Position numbers and translations under genes: made by a program | The notes under the pieces: generated by a model | Database searches by the model: none | What the model was told of the DNA's origin: nothing | The model's input: only the letters and a program-made list of their open reading frames with translations | In this document: positions 45,791-54,308 of the stretch, piece by piece | Layout of the letters: every line of letters starts with the position of its first letter | How positions within the stretch are numbered: the stretch's first letter is position 1 | Assembly (NCBI GenBank): GCA_002355495.1 | Contig: AP017424.1 | Coordinates: 3,534,001 to 3,598,000 of the forward strand | DNA length: 64,000 bases | From: Streptomyces laurentii | GTDB lineage: Bacteria; Actinomycetota; Actinomycetes; Streptomycetales; Streptomycetaceae | Reading direction: 5' to 3'

Positions 45791-46620
45791 TCAGATCAGA
45801 CCGCGCTCCCGCAGATACTCCAGCTGCGCGCGTACGGACAGCTCCGCCGCCGGCCACAGGGAGCGGTCGACGTCCGCGTACACATGGGCCACGACGTCCT
45901 CGGCCGACCGGTGGCCCGCCTCCACCGCCGTCTCCACCTGGGCCAGCCGGCTCGCGCGGTGCGCCAGATAGAACTCCACGGCCCCCTGGGCGTCCTCCAG
46001 GACCGGCCCGTGGCCCGGCAGGACCGTGTGGACCCCGTCGTCCACGGTGAGCGAGCGCAGCCGCCGCAGCGAGTCCAGGTACTCGCCGAGCTTCCCGTCC
46101 GGGTGGGCCACCATCGTCGTGCCGCGCCCGAGGATGGTGTCGCCGGTGAGCACCGCCCCGTCGGCGGGCAGATGGAAGCAGAGCGAGTCGGAGGTGTGCC
46201 CGGGGTGGGCACGACCCGCAGCTCGACCCCGCCGGTGGTGATCACGTCCCCGGCGGCGAGCCCCTCGTCGCCGAGCCGCAGCGCCGGGTCGAGGGCCCGG
46301 ACGGCGGTCCGGGTCAGCTCGGCGAACCGCGCGGCGCCCTCGGCGTGGTCGGGATGGCCGTGGGTGAGCAGCGTGAGGCCGATCCGCTTGCCGAGCCGCT
46401 CGGCGGTGTCCACGACCCGCCGCAGATGGCCCTCGTCGAGCGGGCCGGGGTCGATGACGACGGCGAGGCCGGAGTCCGGCTCGGCGACGATCCAGGTGTT
46501 GGTGCCGTCCAGGGTCATGGCGGACGGGTTCGGCGCGAGGACGTTGTACGCGCGCGGGGTACCGGGTCCGGAGACCACCGAGCCGCGCGGCTGGCCCGGG
46601 AGGGCGGCGGCGTCGCTCAT
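45791..46620 (-). pseudogene. Metallo-beta-lactamase-fold hydrolase interrupted by a frameshift
   Basis: The protein starts at ATG 46618-46620 (overlapping the NUDIX stop) and reads to VELRVVPTPG with the HxHxDH motif LLTHGHPDHAEGAA. At about 46198 the reading frame has to change for the sequence to continue as HTSDSLCFHLPADGAVLTGDTIL. One C is missing: CCGGGCACACC would be CCGGGCCACACC in the intact gene. The frame then runs to 45791 and includes LPGHGPVLED. Restored length would be 276 residues. The frameshift falls at the metal-ligand histidine, so the product is lost unless this is a sequencing error. Confidence 0.8.
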
Positions 46621-47573
46621 GCCGCGCCTCCGTCTCCACTGCCGGCACCGGGACCGGTGGCCGTGCCCGGGTTCGTCTCCGTGCCCGCGCTCCCGTTCGC
46701 CGGGACGTGCTTGGTGAACTCGTCGTGCCCCGGCCAGCTCAGCACGACCTGGTCGCCGTCGAGCCGCGCCCGGGCGAGGACCGGGGTCATGTCCTGGGCC
46801 GGAGCGGCGGCGAGTGCCTCGGCGGCCGTCCCGTACGGCTCCAGGGCGCGCAGGGTCGAGATGGTCGGCGGCATCATCGTCAGCTCGCCGCGGTCGTAGC
46901 CGGCCGCGGCGTCCGCCGGGCGGGTCCAGACCGTGCGGTCGGCCTCGGTGGAGGCGTTCCGGGTGCGCTGGCCGGCCGGGAGCGCCGCCACGAAGAACCA
47001 GGTGTCGTAGCGCCTCGGCTCGAACTCGGGCGTGATCCACCGGGCCCACGCGCCCAGCAGGTCGGAGCGCAGCACCAGGCCGCGCCGGTCGAGGAAGTCG
47101 GCGAAGGACAGCTCGCGGGCGACCAGCGCCTCCCGGTCCTTCTCCCAGTCGTCACCCGTCGTGTCGCCGACGACGGTGTCCGCCGTCGGGCCGGCGAGCA
47201 GGACGCCCGCCTCCTCGTACGTCTCGCGTACGGCGGCGCAGACGACGGCCTGCGCCTGTGCGGGGTCCGTGAGGCCGAGGCGGGCCGCCCACTCCTCGCG
47301 CGCGGGGCCCGCCCAGCGCACCGGGTGCTCGTCGCGCGGGTCCACTCCGCCGCCCGGGTAGGCATATGCCCCACCGGCGAAGGCCATGGAGGTGCGGCGG
47401 CGCAGCATGTGGACGAGGGGGCCGTCCGCGCCGTCCTTCAGGAGCATCACGGTGGCGGCCCGCCGGGGCGTGGCGGCGACGAGCTCACCGGCGGCGAGGG
47501 CGCGGATGCGGTCGGGCCATTCCGGCGGGTACCACTGACCGTTCGGCTGACCGTTCGACTGACCATTCGACAT
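46617..47573 (-). CDS. NUDIX hydrolase
   Basis: A 318-residue protein. The NUDIX box is split: AYPGGGVDPRDEHPV is separated by a longer loop from AVRETYEEAGVLL, which carries the catalytic REtyEE glutamates. The N-terminus has three NGQ repeats (SNGQSNGQPNGQ) and the C-terminus is Gly/Thr/Ser-rich. The substrate is unknown. It overlaps the metallo-beta-lactamase gene by 4 bp, so the two are in one operon. Start ATG 47571-47573, 6 bases after a TAGCAT -10 element. Confidence 0.83.
   Translation of the reverse strand: MSNGQSNGQPNGQWYPPEWPDRIRALAAGELVAATPRRAATVMLLKDGADGPLVHMLRRRTSMAFAGGAYAYPGGGVDPRDEHPVRWAGPAREEWAARLGLTDPAQAQAVVCAAVRETYEEAGVLLAGPTADTVVGDTTGDDWEKDREALVARELSFADFLDRRGLVLRSDLLGAWARWITPEFEPRRYDTWFFVAALPAGQRTRNASTEADRTVWTRPADAAAGYDRGELTMMPPTISTLRALEPYGTAAEALAAAPAQDMTPVLARARLDGDQVVLSWPGHDEFTKHVPANGSAGTETNPGTATGPGAGSGDGGAA
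47535..47570 (-). repeat. Three 12-bp tandem repeats encoding NGQ units
   Basis: CTGACCGTTCGG, CTGACCGTTCGA and CTGACCATTCGA follow each other at the very start of the NUDIX gene. They give SNGQSNGQPNGQ in the protein. The copy number may vary between strains. Confidence 0.8.
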
Positions 47574-47579
47574 GGCCGG

Positions 47580-47585
47580 ATGCTA
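47580..47585 (-). promoter_or_regulatory. -10 element giving a leaderless NUDIX mRNA
   Basis: TAGCAT on the minus strand ends 6 bases before ATG 47573. The gap CCGGCC contains no ribosome site. Confidence 0.5.
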
Positions 47586-47608
47586 TGCGCAAGCTTCCGA
47601 ATGCACGA

Positions 47609-47641
47609 GAGCCGATTCCTCCCGGGTGGGGGAACCGGCTC
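47609..47641 (-). terminator. Hairpin after the Rid-protein gene
   Basis: GAGCCG (47609-47614) and CGGCTC (47636-47641) form the outer stem, with TTCC/GGAA inside separated by one mismatch. It lies 49-81 bases after the Rid stop. It has no T-run. Confidence 0.5.
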
Positions 47642-47689
47642 CGTGACGTACGGGCTGCCGTACGGGGCAGGCGTGAGGTGCGGGGACGC

Positions 47690-48166
47690 TCAGTCCTCGA
47701 CCAGCTCCACCTGGATCTCGACCTCGACGGGCGCGTCGAGCGGGAGGACGGCGACGCCGACCGCGCTGCGCGCGTGGACGCCCTTGTCGCCGAGGACGGC
47801 GCCGAGCAGCTCGCTGGCACCGTTGATGACGCCCGGCTGGCCGGTGAAGTCGGGGGCGGAGGCGACGAAGCCCACCACCTTCACGACCCGCTTGACGCGG
47901 TCCAGGTCACCGGCGACCGACTTCACGGCCGCGAGCGCGTTGAGCGCGCAGGTCGCGGCGAGCTGCTTGGCCTCCTCGGGGGTCACCTCGGCGCCGACCT
48001 TGCCGGTCACCGGAAGCTTGCCCCCCACCATCGGGAGCTGGCCCGAGGTGTACACGTACACGCCGGACCGCACGGCCGGCTGGTACGCGGCCAGCGGCGG
48101 CACGACGTCCGGCAGGGTCATGCCCAGCTCGGCGATCTTCGCCTCGACGGCGCCGGTCCCGCTCAC
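47690..48166 (-). CDS. RidA/YjgF/YER057c-family protein
   Basis: A 158-residue protein. The Rid fold is visible from PPLAAYQPAVRSGVYVYTSGQLPMVGG to VHARSAVGVAVLPLDAPVEVEIQVEL. The family removes reactive imine/enamine intermediates. The catalytic arginine at the end of the classical RidA (SRxxV) appears as HARSAVGV, so deamination activity is plausible. The GTG start overlaps the DUF4177 stop as GTGA, so the two are translationally coupled. Confidence 0.86.
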   Translation of the reverse strand: MSGTGAVEAKIAELGMTLPDVVPPLAAYQPAVRSGVYVYTSGQLPMVGGKLPVTGKVGAEVTPEEAKQLAATCALNALAAVKSVAGDLDRVKRVVKVVGFVASAPDFTGQPGVINGASELLGAVLGDKGVHARSAVGVAVLPLDAPVEVEIQVELVED

Positions 48167-48324
48167 GAGGTCTTCTCCCGCTTCAGGTAGGCCACGAGCT
48201 GCTCGGGGTTGTTCGGCCCGGGCACGACCTGGACGAGCTCCCAGCCGTCCTCGCCCCAGGTGTCAAGAATCTGCTTCGTCGCGTGCACCAGCAGCGGCAC
48301 AGTCGCGTACTCCCACTTGGTCAT
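48163..48324 (-). CDS. DUF4177 small protein
   Basis: A 53-residue protein (MTKWEYATVPLLVHATKQIL). WEYATVPL and GWELVQVVPG are the typical DUF4177 conserved segments. It is small, soluble and unknown in function. The ATG 48322-48324 lies 6 bases after a TACAGT -10 element, and the next gene is coupled by a GTGA overlap. Confidence 0.84.
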   Translation of the reverse strand: MTKWEYATVPLLVHATKQILDTWGEDGWELVQVVPGPNNPEQLVAYLKREKTS

Positions 48325-48330
48325 GAGCCG

Positions 48331-48336
48331 ACTGTA
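48331..48336 (-). promoter_or_regulatory. -10 element giving a leaderless DUF4177 mRNA
   Basis: TACAGT on the minus strand ends 6 bases before ATG 48324. It drives the DUF4177/Rid operon. Confidence 0.45.
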
Positions 48337-48566
48337 GTCGCTGGCGCCGGGCCGCCCGCCGAGCCGACCGGCCGGGCAGGCCCGGGCCCAAGGACCCGGA
48401 GTTCCCCGCGCGGGCCCCGCGGATTGCCGGCGGACGCCCCCCATCATCCCGTCAGACAGCCCCCCGACGGCCCTCGCCGACCCTCGCCAAGCCCTCACGG
48501 ACGCCTCAGGGACTTCTCAGGGCCTTGTCCGGGGCAGCCCTCTGATTGGTGCGGCGCGCCAGTGGT

Positions 48567-48572
48567 TAGGCT
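48567..48572 (+). promoter_or_regulatory. -10 element giving a leaderless ArsA-like mRNA
   Basis: TAGGCT ends 7 bases before the GTG at 48580. TTGGTG 15 bp upstream could be a weak -35. This supports 48580 as the start. Confidence 0.55.
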
Positions 48573-48579
48573 CGAATAC

Positions 48580-49572
48580 GTGAGCAGGCTCCAGGTCGTC
48601 AGCGGCAAGGGCGGTACCGGTAAGACGACGGTCGCCGCCGCACTCTCGCTCGCCCTCGCCACCGAGGGGAAGCGGACCCTCCTCGTCGAGGTGGAGGGCC
48701 GGCAGGGCATCGCGCAGCTCTTCGAGACGGAGGCGTTGCCGTACGAGGAGCGCAAGATCGCCGTCGCGCCGGGCGGCGGCGAGGTGTTCGCGCTGGCCAT
48801 CGACGCCGAACGCGCCCTCCTCGACTACCTCCAGATGTTCTACAAGCTGGGCGGCGCCGGCCGGGCCCTGAAGAAGCTCGGCGCGATCGACTTCGCGACG
48901 ACGATAGCGCCGGGCGTACGGGACGTGCTGCTGACCGGGAAGGCGTGCGAGGCGGTGCGCCGCCGCGAGAAGCAGGGCGGGTTCACGTACGACTACGTGG
49001 TGATGGACGCGCCGCCGACGGGCCGCATCACCCGCTTCCTCAACGTGAACGACGAGGTGGCCGGGCTGGCCCGGATCGGCCCCATACACAACCAGGCCCA
49101 GGCCATCATGGGCTTCCTCAAGTCGCCGGAGACGGCGGTGCATCTGGTGACGCTCCTGGAGGAGATGCCGGTCCAGGAGACCGCGGACGGTATCGCGGAG
49201 CTGCGCGCGACCGGCCTGCCCGTCGGCCGCGCCATCGTGAACATGGTCCGGCCGCACGTCCTGGACGAGGCGGCGGTACGGGCCGCCTCCGGCGTCCACC
49301 GGGACGCCGTCGCGGGGGCGTTGGCCTCCGTCGGCCTCAAGGACGGCCCGCTGCTGGTCGATCCGCTGCTCGACGAGGCGGCGGAGCACGCGCGGCGGGT
49401 GGAGCTGGAGCGGGTCCAGCGCACGGCCCTGGAGACGATCGGGGTCCCGACGTACGAACTGCCCTTCCTGGGGGACGGGGCGGACATCGCCGGTCTGTAC
49501 CGGCTGGCGAGGGAGCTGCGCGCCCAAGGGGTGGGCGAGCGGGGAACGGGCGGACAGGGGGCGGGCGCGTGA
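48580..49572 (+). CDS. ArsA/Get3-like ATPase (first of two)
   Basis: A 330-residue P-loop ATPase (VSRLQVVSGKGGTGKTTVAAAL). The deviant Walker A is SGKGGTGKTT, the switch I-like segment is DAPPTGRITRFLN and the A-loop is VNMVRPHVLDEAAV. The metal-binding cysteines of arsenite ArsA are not present, so arsenite pumping is unlikely. In actinobacteria this gene is always paired with the next. In S. coelicolor the pair lies next to wblA. The GTG start follows a TAGGCT -10 element; the frame extends upstream without homology. Confidence 0.86.
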   Translation: MSRLQVVSGKGGTGKTTVAAALSLALATEGKRTLLVEVEGRQGIAQLFETEALPYEERKIAVAPGGGEVFALAIDAERALLDYLQMFYKLGGAGRALKKLGAIDFATTIAPGVRDVLLTGKACEAVRRREKQGGFTYDYVVMDAPPTGRITRFLNVNDEVAGLARIGPIHNQAQAIMGFLKSPETAVHLVTLLEEMPVQETADGIAELRATGLPVGRAIVNMVRPHVLDEAAVRAASGVHRDAVAGALASVGLKDGPLLVDPLLDEAAEHARRVELERVQRTALETIGVPTYELPFLGDGADIAGLYRLARELRAQGVGERGTGGQGAGA

Positions 49573-51017
49573 CGATGGGGACAGCGGGGCCGGCGGGGCC
49601 GGGGCGGGCGGGGACGGGCGGACCCGGCGGCGACAACGGGCTGGACAGCGTGCCCGTCCTGGATCTCGACCCACTGCTCGACGACCCGGCCACCCGCATC
49701 ATCGTGTGCTGCGGCGCGGGCGGGGTAGGCAAGACGACGACCGCGGCGGCGCTCGGGGTGCGGGCGGCGGAGCGCGGCCGGCGGGTGGTCGTCCTCACCA
49801 TCGACCCGGCGCGCCGGCTCGCCCAGTCGATGGGCATCGACTCCCTGGACAACGTGCCGCGCGAGGTGCCGGGCATCAAGGGCTCGGACGGCGGCGAACT
49901 GCACGCGATGATGCTCGACATGAAGCGGACCTTCGACGAGATCGTCGAGGCGCACGCGGACGCCGACCGGGCCCGGGCCATCCTGGAGAACCCGTTCTAC
50001 CAGTCCCTGTCGGCCGGTTTCGCCGGTACGCAGGAGTACATGGCGATGGAGAAGCTGGGCCAGCTCCGGGCCCGGGACGAGTGGGACCTGATCGTGGTCG
50101 ACACCCCGCCGTCCCGCTCGGCGCTGGACTTCCTGGACGCGCCGAAGCGTCTCGGGTCCTTCCTGGACGGGAAGTTCATCAAGCTGCTCATGGCCCCGGC
50201 GAAGGTGGGCGGCCGGGCCGGGATGAAGTTCCTGAACGTCGGCATGTCGATGATGACCGGGACGCTGGGCAAGCTGCTCGGCGGGCCGTTCCTGAAGGAC
50301 GTGCAGACCTTCGTGGCGGCCATGGACACGATGTTCGGCGGCTTCCGGACCCGGGCGGACGCCACGTACAAGCTGCTCCAGGCGCCGGGCACGGCCTTCC
50401 TCGTGGTGGCCACGCCCGAGCGGGACGCGCTGCGCGAGGCGGCGTACTTCGTGGAGCGGCTCGCGGCGGAGGAGATGCCGCTGGCCGGCCTCGTCCTCAA
50501 CCGGGTGCACGGCAGCGGCGCCGCGCGGCTGTCGGCCGAGCGGGCCCGGGCCGCGGCGGAAAATCTTGACGAGGGCCGCATTGTGGATCAGGCGGCCGGG
50601 AAGACTCCTGGACGTGGCCCACGGGCCGCCTCTCCCGAGTCGCACGCCCCCGCCGCACCCCCCACCGCGGCCCCCACGCCCGACCTCGCCACCGCCGCCG
50701 GCACCACCGTCGCACCCTCAGCACCACCCGTACCCCCCGTACCCGAGGCTGCCCCCACAGCCGACGGGGAGCACAGCGCACCCACCGCACCGGACGCGTC
50801 CGTCGCGCCCGACGTCCGGGAACTCACCGCCGGACTGCTGCGTCTGCACGCCGAGCGGATGCGGGTGCTCGCGCGTGAGCAGCGCACCCGCGACCGCTTC
50901 ACCGCGCTCCATCCCGAGGTCGCGGTCGCCGAAGTGGCCGCTCTCCCCGGTGACGTGCACGATCTCGACGGGCTGCGCGCCATCGGCGACCGTCTCGCGA
51001 TCGGCCGCATGCCGTAA
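49569..51017 (+). CDS. ArsA/Get3-like ATPase (second of two) with extended C-terminus
   Basis: A 482-residue paralogue. It begins with about 40 Gly/Pro-rich residues, then Walker A CCGAGGVGKTTTAAAL, Walker A' VVLTIDPARRLAQSMG and switch VVDTPPSRSALDFL. A 100-residue Pro/Ala/Thr linker separates the ATPase core from a C-terminal helical domain (LTAGLLRLHAERMRVLAREQRTRDRF). The GTG start overlaps the first gene's stop as GTGA, so the pair should be made in equal amount and probably form a heterodimer. Function in this lineage is unknown. Confidence 0.86.
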   Translation: MTMGTAGPAGPGRAGTGGPGGDNGLDSVPVLDLDPLLDDPATRIIVCCGAGGVGKTTTAAALGVRAAERGRRVVVLTIDPARRLAQSMGIDSLDNVPREVPGIKGSDGGELHAMMLDMKRTFDEIVEAHADADRARAILENPFYQSLSAGFAGTQEYMAMEKLGQLRARDEWDLIVVDTPPSRSALDFLDAPKRLGSFLDGKFIKLLMAPAKVGGRAGMKFLNVGMSMMTGTLGKLLGGPFLKDVQTFVAAMDTMFGGFRTRADATYKLLQAPGTAFLVVATPERDALREAAYFVERLAAEEMPLAGLVLNRVHGSGAARLSAERARAAAENLDEGRIVDQAAGKTPGRGPRAASPESHAPAAPPTAAPTPDLATAAGTTVAPSAPPVPPVPEAAPTADGEHSAPTAPDASVAPDVRELTAGLLRLHAERMRVLAREQRTRDRFTALHPEVAVAEVAALPGDVHDLDGLRAIGDRLAIGRMP

Positions 51018-51051
51018 CACCGCTGCCGTCACACCGCTGCCGTGACACCGC
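51017..51051. repeat. Tandem ACACCGCTGCCGT repeat after the ArsA-like pair
   Basis: Two exact 13-mers (51017-51029 and 51031-51043), 14 bp apart, plus a partial third copy (ACACCGC), start at the stop codon. The rest of the gap to wblA holds no gene. Confidence 0.6.
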
Positions 51052-51201
51052 GGGCCACAGCCCCGGCCGTCTCACCCCGGGCCTTCTCGCCCACGGTCGT
51101 GCCCGCGATCGCGCATGCTCCCGCGCGCGACGGCCCGGCCCGCCGGCCCATGGCCGCCCGGCCGGTGCGGGAGCCGCCCTGCCCGGAGGAATCCGGGCGG
51201 G

Positions 51202-51546
51202 TCAGCCCACCGCCGCGTACGTCTCGTACGTCGCGTCCTCGTCCATCGCCACGGGCAGCAGGCCCGCGCCGCGCTCGTACTCCGTGCGCGCGGTCTCCAG
51301 GAGCCGCCGCCACGAGGTGACGGTCGGCCGCCGGCGCAGCAGAGCGCGCCGTTCGCGCTCCGTCATTCCGCCCCACACGCCGAATTCCACACGGTTGTCG
51401 AGGGCGTCGGCGAGGCATTCGGTCCGCACCGGGCATCCGGTGCACACCGCCTTCGCCCTGTTCTGCGCCGCACCCTGCACGAATAGTTCATCCGGATCGG
51501 TAGTGCGGCAGGCCGCCTGCGCACTCCAGTCAGCTACCCAGCCCAT
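51202..51546 (-). CDS. wblA: WhiB-like iron-sulfur transcription factor WblA
   Basis: A 114-residue protein (MGWVADWSAQAACRTTDP). Cysteines at 13, 35, 38 and 44 (C-x21-C-x2-C-x5-C) bind a [4Fe-4S] cluster. The turn GVWGGMTERERRALLRRR and the AT-hook-like basic end identify WhiB proteins; the sequence matches WblA as I know it. In S. coelicolor WblA controls the change from aerial growth to sporulation and represses antibiotic production. ATG 51544-51546 is used; an ATG 18 codons upstream is in frame. It is divergent from the PBP gene. Confidence 0.95.
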   Translation of the reverse strand: MGWVADWSAQAACRTTDPDELFVQGAAQNRAKAVCTGCPVRTECLADALDNRVEFGVWGGMTERERRALLRRRPTVTSWRRLLETARTEYERGAGLLPVAMDEDATYETYAAVG

Positions 51547-51918
51547 ACCGGCGCCGTCCTCTCCCGAATCGAGGCTCCCCCACGGCGGTAGCGGCATATT
51601 CACCGCTGCCAGTTGGGACGTTACGGAAGGTGGCGACAGCGCAACACCCCCTTCGGGCCCAATCTTGAATGGCCCGAACGGACTATGCGTGCGCGGGAGA
51701 TCACCCAGGGGAGTGACCTGAGAGCATAATGAACTTATCGGACATGGGCCGAAAACAAGCACCAACCAGGCATGGATTCCACGCGTTTCGGGTACGCCGG
51801 AATGCACGCCGCCGTCATGCGGGAATCGTGGTGCGTGACCGCATTGCCGTGACAGTTGGGAGCAGCTTAGGCCAAGGCATATACGCGTGTCCGGCGAATG
51901 AGAACGTAGGCTGCCCCC
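51547..51918. other. Divergent regulatory region between wblA and the PBP gene
   Basis: A 372-bp stretch without a supported gene. It contains the PBP -10 (TAGGCT, 51907-51912) and a relatively AT-rich segment (51660-51740) that probably holds the wblA promoter. wblA mRNA would therefore have a leader of over 100 bases. No BldD-type operator could be assigned with confidence. Confidence 0.5.
51907..51912 (+). promoter_or_regulatory. -10 element giving a leaderless PBP mRNA
   Basis: TAGGCT ends 6 bases before ATG 51919. The gap GCCCCC holds no ribosome site. Confidence 0.55.
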
Positions 51919-54183
51919 ATGCCAAAGAAGCGCTCGGGCGGAGGTCTGACCGGGACCCAGCAGGCCGCCAAGTTCCTCGGAGTCAGTGTGCTCGCCGGAG
52001 CCGTGCTGGCGGGCATCGCCCTGCCAGCCGCCGGCGCGCTCGGGCTGGCGGCGAAGGGCACGGTCGAGGGGTTCGACGAGATCCCGTCCAACCTGAAGAC
52101 GCCGCCGCTGAGTCAGCGCACGACGATCCTCGACTCGCAGGGCGGCCACCTCGCCACCGTGTACTCGCGCGACCGCCAGGTCGTCCCCCTGGACAAGATC
52201 TCCCCGTACGTACAGAAGGCCATCGTCGCCATCGAGGACGGCCGCTTCTACGAGCACGGGGCGATCGACCTCAAGGGCGTGCTGCGCGCCATCAACCGCA
52301 ACGCCCAGTCGGGCGGTGTGTCGCAGGGCGCGTCCACGCTCACCCAGCAGTACGTGAAGAACGTCTTCGTGGAGGAGGCGGGCGACGACCCCGAGAAGGT
52401 CGCCCTCGCCACCCAGCAGACGATGGGCCGCAAGGTGCGCGAGCTGAAGTTCGCCATCCAGGTCGAGGAGGAGCTGGGCAAGAAGAAGATCCTGGAGAAC
52501 TACCTCAACATCACGTTCTTCGGGCAGCAGGCGTACGGCATCGAGGCCGCCGCGCAGCGCTACTTCTCCAAGCCCGCCAAGGACCTGACCCTGGCCGAGT
52601 CCGCCATGATGGCCGGCCTGGTGCAGTCGCCGAGCCGGTACGACCCGGTCAACGACATCCAGGAGGCCACCAAGCGCCGCAATATCGTCCTCCAGCGCAT
52701 GGCCGACCACAAGGACATCAGCCAGGCGGAGGCCGACCAGGCGAAGGCCACCCCGATCAAGCTGAAGGTGAAGGCTCCGAAGAACGGCTGCATCACCGCC
52801 GTCGACGGCGCCGGCTTCTTCTGCGACTACGTCCGCAAGACGATCCTCAGCGACCCGGTCTTCGGCAAGACGGCCGAGGAGCGCCAGAAGCTGTGGAACC
52901 TGGGCGGTCTGACCGTCCGGACCACGCTCTCGCCGGCCGCCCAGGCCGCCGCCAACGAGGCCGCGATCGCCAAGGTCGACAAGGACGACAAGGTCGCCGC
53001 CACGGTGGTCCAGGTCCAGCCCGGCAGCGGCAAGATCCTGTCGATGGGCCAGTCCCGCCCGTACGGCCTCGACCAGAAGCTGCACCAGACGACGCTCAAC
53101 CTGTCCGTCGGCAAGAAGATGGGCGGCACGACCTTCGGCTTCCAGGTCGGTTCGACGTTCAAGCCGATCACGGCCGCGGCGGCGCTGGAGAAGGGCCTGA
53201 GCCCGACGCAGAGCTTCAACGACCCGACCGAGATCACCGTTCCGGAGCGGGAGTACACCCGCTGCGACGGCAAGCCCGCCGGCAACGGCGAGTGGAAGGT
53301 CGGCAACGAGCTCGAGTCGGAAAAGGGCATGTACGACATGACGAGTGCCCTCGGCAAGTCCATCAACACGTACTTCGCCCGGCTCGAGCAGATGGCCGGT
53401 CTGTGCGAGACGCTGACGATGGCGAAGAACGTCGGCTACGAGCGCGAGCTGGGCAAGCCCATCAAGCAGAGCCCGTCCGCGACCCTCGGCGCCATCGAGA
53501 GCACCCCGCTCGACATGGCCTCCGTCTACGCCACCTTCGCCAACCGCGGCACGTACTGCACCCCGATCGCCATCCAGTCGATCACGACGGCCAACGGCGA
53601 GAAGCTGAAGGTCCCGAAGAGCCGCTGCTCGCGCGCGATGAGCGAGAAGACCGCCGACACCGTCAACCAGATGCTGAAGGGCGTCGTCGAGGACGGCACG
53701 GGTACCCGGGCCGGTCTGACCGACCGGGACAACGCGGGCAAGACCGGTACCACCAACGACCGCATGGACGCCTGGTTCGTCGGCTACACCCCGAACCTGT
53801 CCACGGCGGTGTGGGTCGGTGACGACATCGGCGAGAAGACCCCGATGTACGACATCAACATCGGCGGCGTGTACTACGACAAGGTCTGTGGTGGCTGTCT
53901 CCCGGGCCCGATCTGGAAGATCGCGATGACCGGCGCGCTGGACGCCGGCCAGACCCCCTCCTTCGTCCCCGTCGACGTGCCGCGTGGCGCCGACCCGGCC
54001 GACAAGGACAAGACCAAGCCGCAGCAGCCCGGCGAGGACGGCGACAACAAGCCGGGCGGCCAGCGCCCCGGCACCGGCACCCCGACCCTTCCCGGCGGGA
54101 TCTTCCCGCCCGGCATGATCGGCGGCGCGGGCGGCGGCAACGGCCGTGGCCACGGCAACGGGGGCGGCGGCAACGGCCCGTAA
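51919..54183 (+). CDS. Class A penicillin-binding protein (transglycosylase/transpeptidase)
   Basis: A 754-residue bifunctional cell-wall enzyme. A membrane anchor (FLGVSVLAGAVLAGIALPAAGALGL) follows a short basic start. The GT51 glycosyltransferase has EDGRFYEHGAID (catalytic Glu) and GASTLTQQYVKN. The transpeptidase has STFK (Ser near residue 412), SINTYF (SxN) and GKTGTTND (KTG). The C-terminal 80 residues are Pro/Gly/Lys-rich. Transcribed divergently from wblA, as in other streptomycetes. It polymerises and crosslinks peptidoglycan outside the membrane. Confidence 0.96.
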   Translation: MPKKRSGGGLTGTQQAAKFLGVSVLAGAVLAGIALPAAGALGLAAKGTVEGFDEIPSNLKTPPLSQRTTILDSQGGHLATVYSRDRQVVPLDKISPYVQKAIVAIEDGRFYEHGAIDLKGVLRAINRNAQSGGVSQGASTLTQQYVKNVFVEEAGDDPEKVALATQQTMGRKVRELKFAIQVEEELGKKKILENYLNITFFGQQAYGIEAAAQRYFSKPAKDLTLAESAMMAGLVQSPSRYDPVNDIQEATKRRNIVLQRMADHKDISQAEADQAKATPIKLKVKAPKNGCITAVDGAGFFCDYVRKTILSDPVFGKTAEERQKLWNLGGLTVRTTLSPAAQAAANEAAIAKVDKDDKVAATVVQVQPGSGKILSMGQSRPYGLDQKLHQTTLNLSVGKKMGGTTFGFQVGSTFKPITAAAALEKGLSPTQSFNDPTEITVPEREYTRCDGKPAGNGEWKVGNELESEKGMYDMTSALGKSINTYFARLEQMAGLCETLTMAKNVGYERELGKPIKQSPSATLGAIESTPLDMASVYATFANRGTYCTPIAIQSITTANGEKLKVPKSRCSRAMSEKTADTVNQMLKGVVEDGTGTRAGLTDRDNAGKTGTTNDRMDAWFVGYTPNLSTAVWVGDDIGEKTPMYDINIGGVYYDKVCGGCLPGPIWKIAMTGALDAGQTPSFVPVDVPRGADPADKDKTKPQQPGEDGDNKPGGQRPGTGTPTLPGGIFPPGMIGGAGGGNGRGHGNGGGGNGP

Positions 54184-54198
54184 GGGTCGCGGCACCCG

Positions 54199-54235
54199 CC
54201 TGACCGGCTGAACGACACCTGACCGGCTGAACGAC
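54199..54235. repeat. Tandem 18-bp repeat after the PBP gene
   Basis: CCTGACCGGCTGAACGAC occurs exactly at 54199-54216 and 54218-54235 with one base between. It directly precedes the terminator hairpin. It may be a slippage duplication. Confidence 0.8.
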
Positions 54236-54281
54236 GAGGGCGCCCCTCCCGGATCCGAGCGGATCCCGGAGGGGCGCCCTC
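54236..54281. terminator. Bidirectional terminator between the PBP and YqeY-like genes
   Basis: GAGGGCGCCCCTCC (54236-54249) pairs perfectly with GGAGGGGCGCCCTC (54268-54281), with an inner GGATCC/GGATCC pairing. It lies between two convergent genes. Confidence 0.85.
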
Positions 54282-54308
54282 AGTCGTCGACGAGAAAGGT
54301 GCCGAGGC

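Noticed and set aside
48283..48579. Longer N-terminus for the first ArsA-like ATPase
   Set aside because: The added 99 residues are Pro/Arg-rich without homology, and a -10 element sits 7 bases before GTG 48580.
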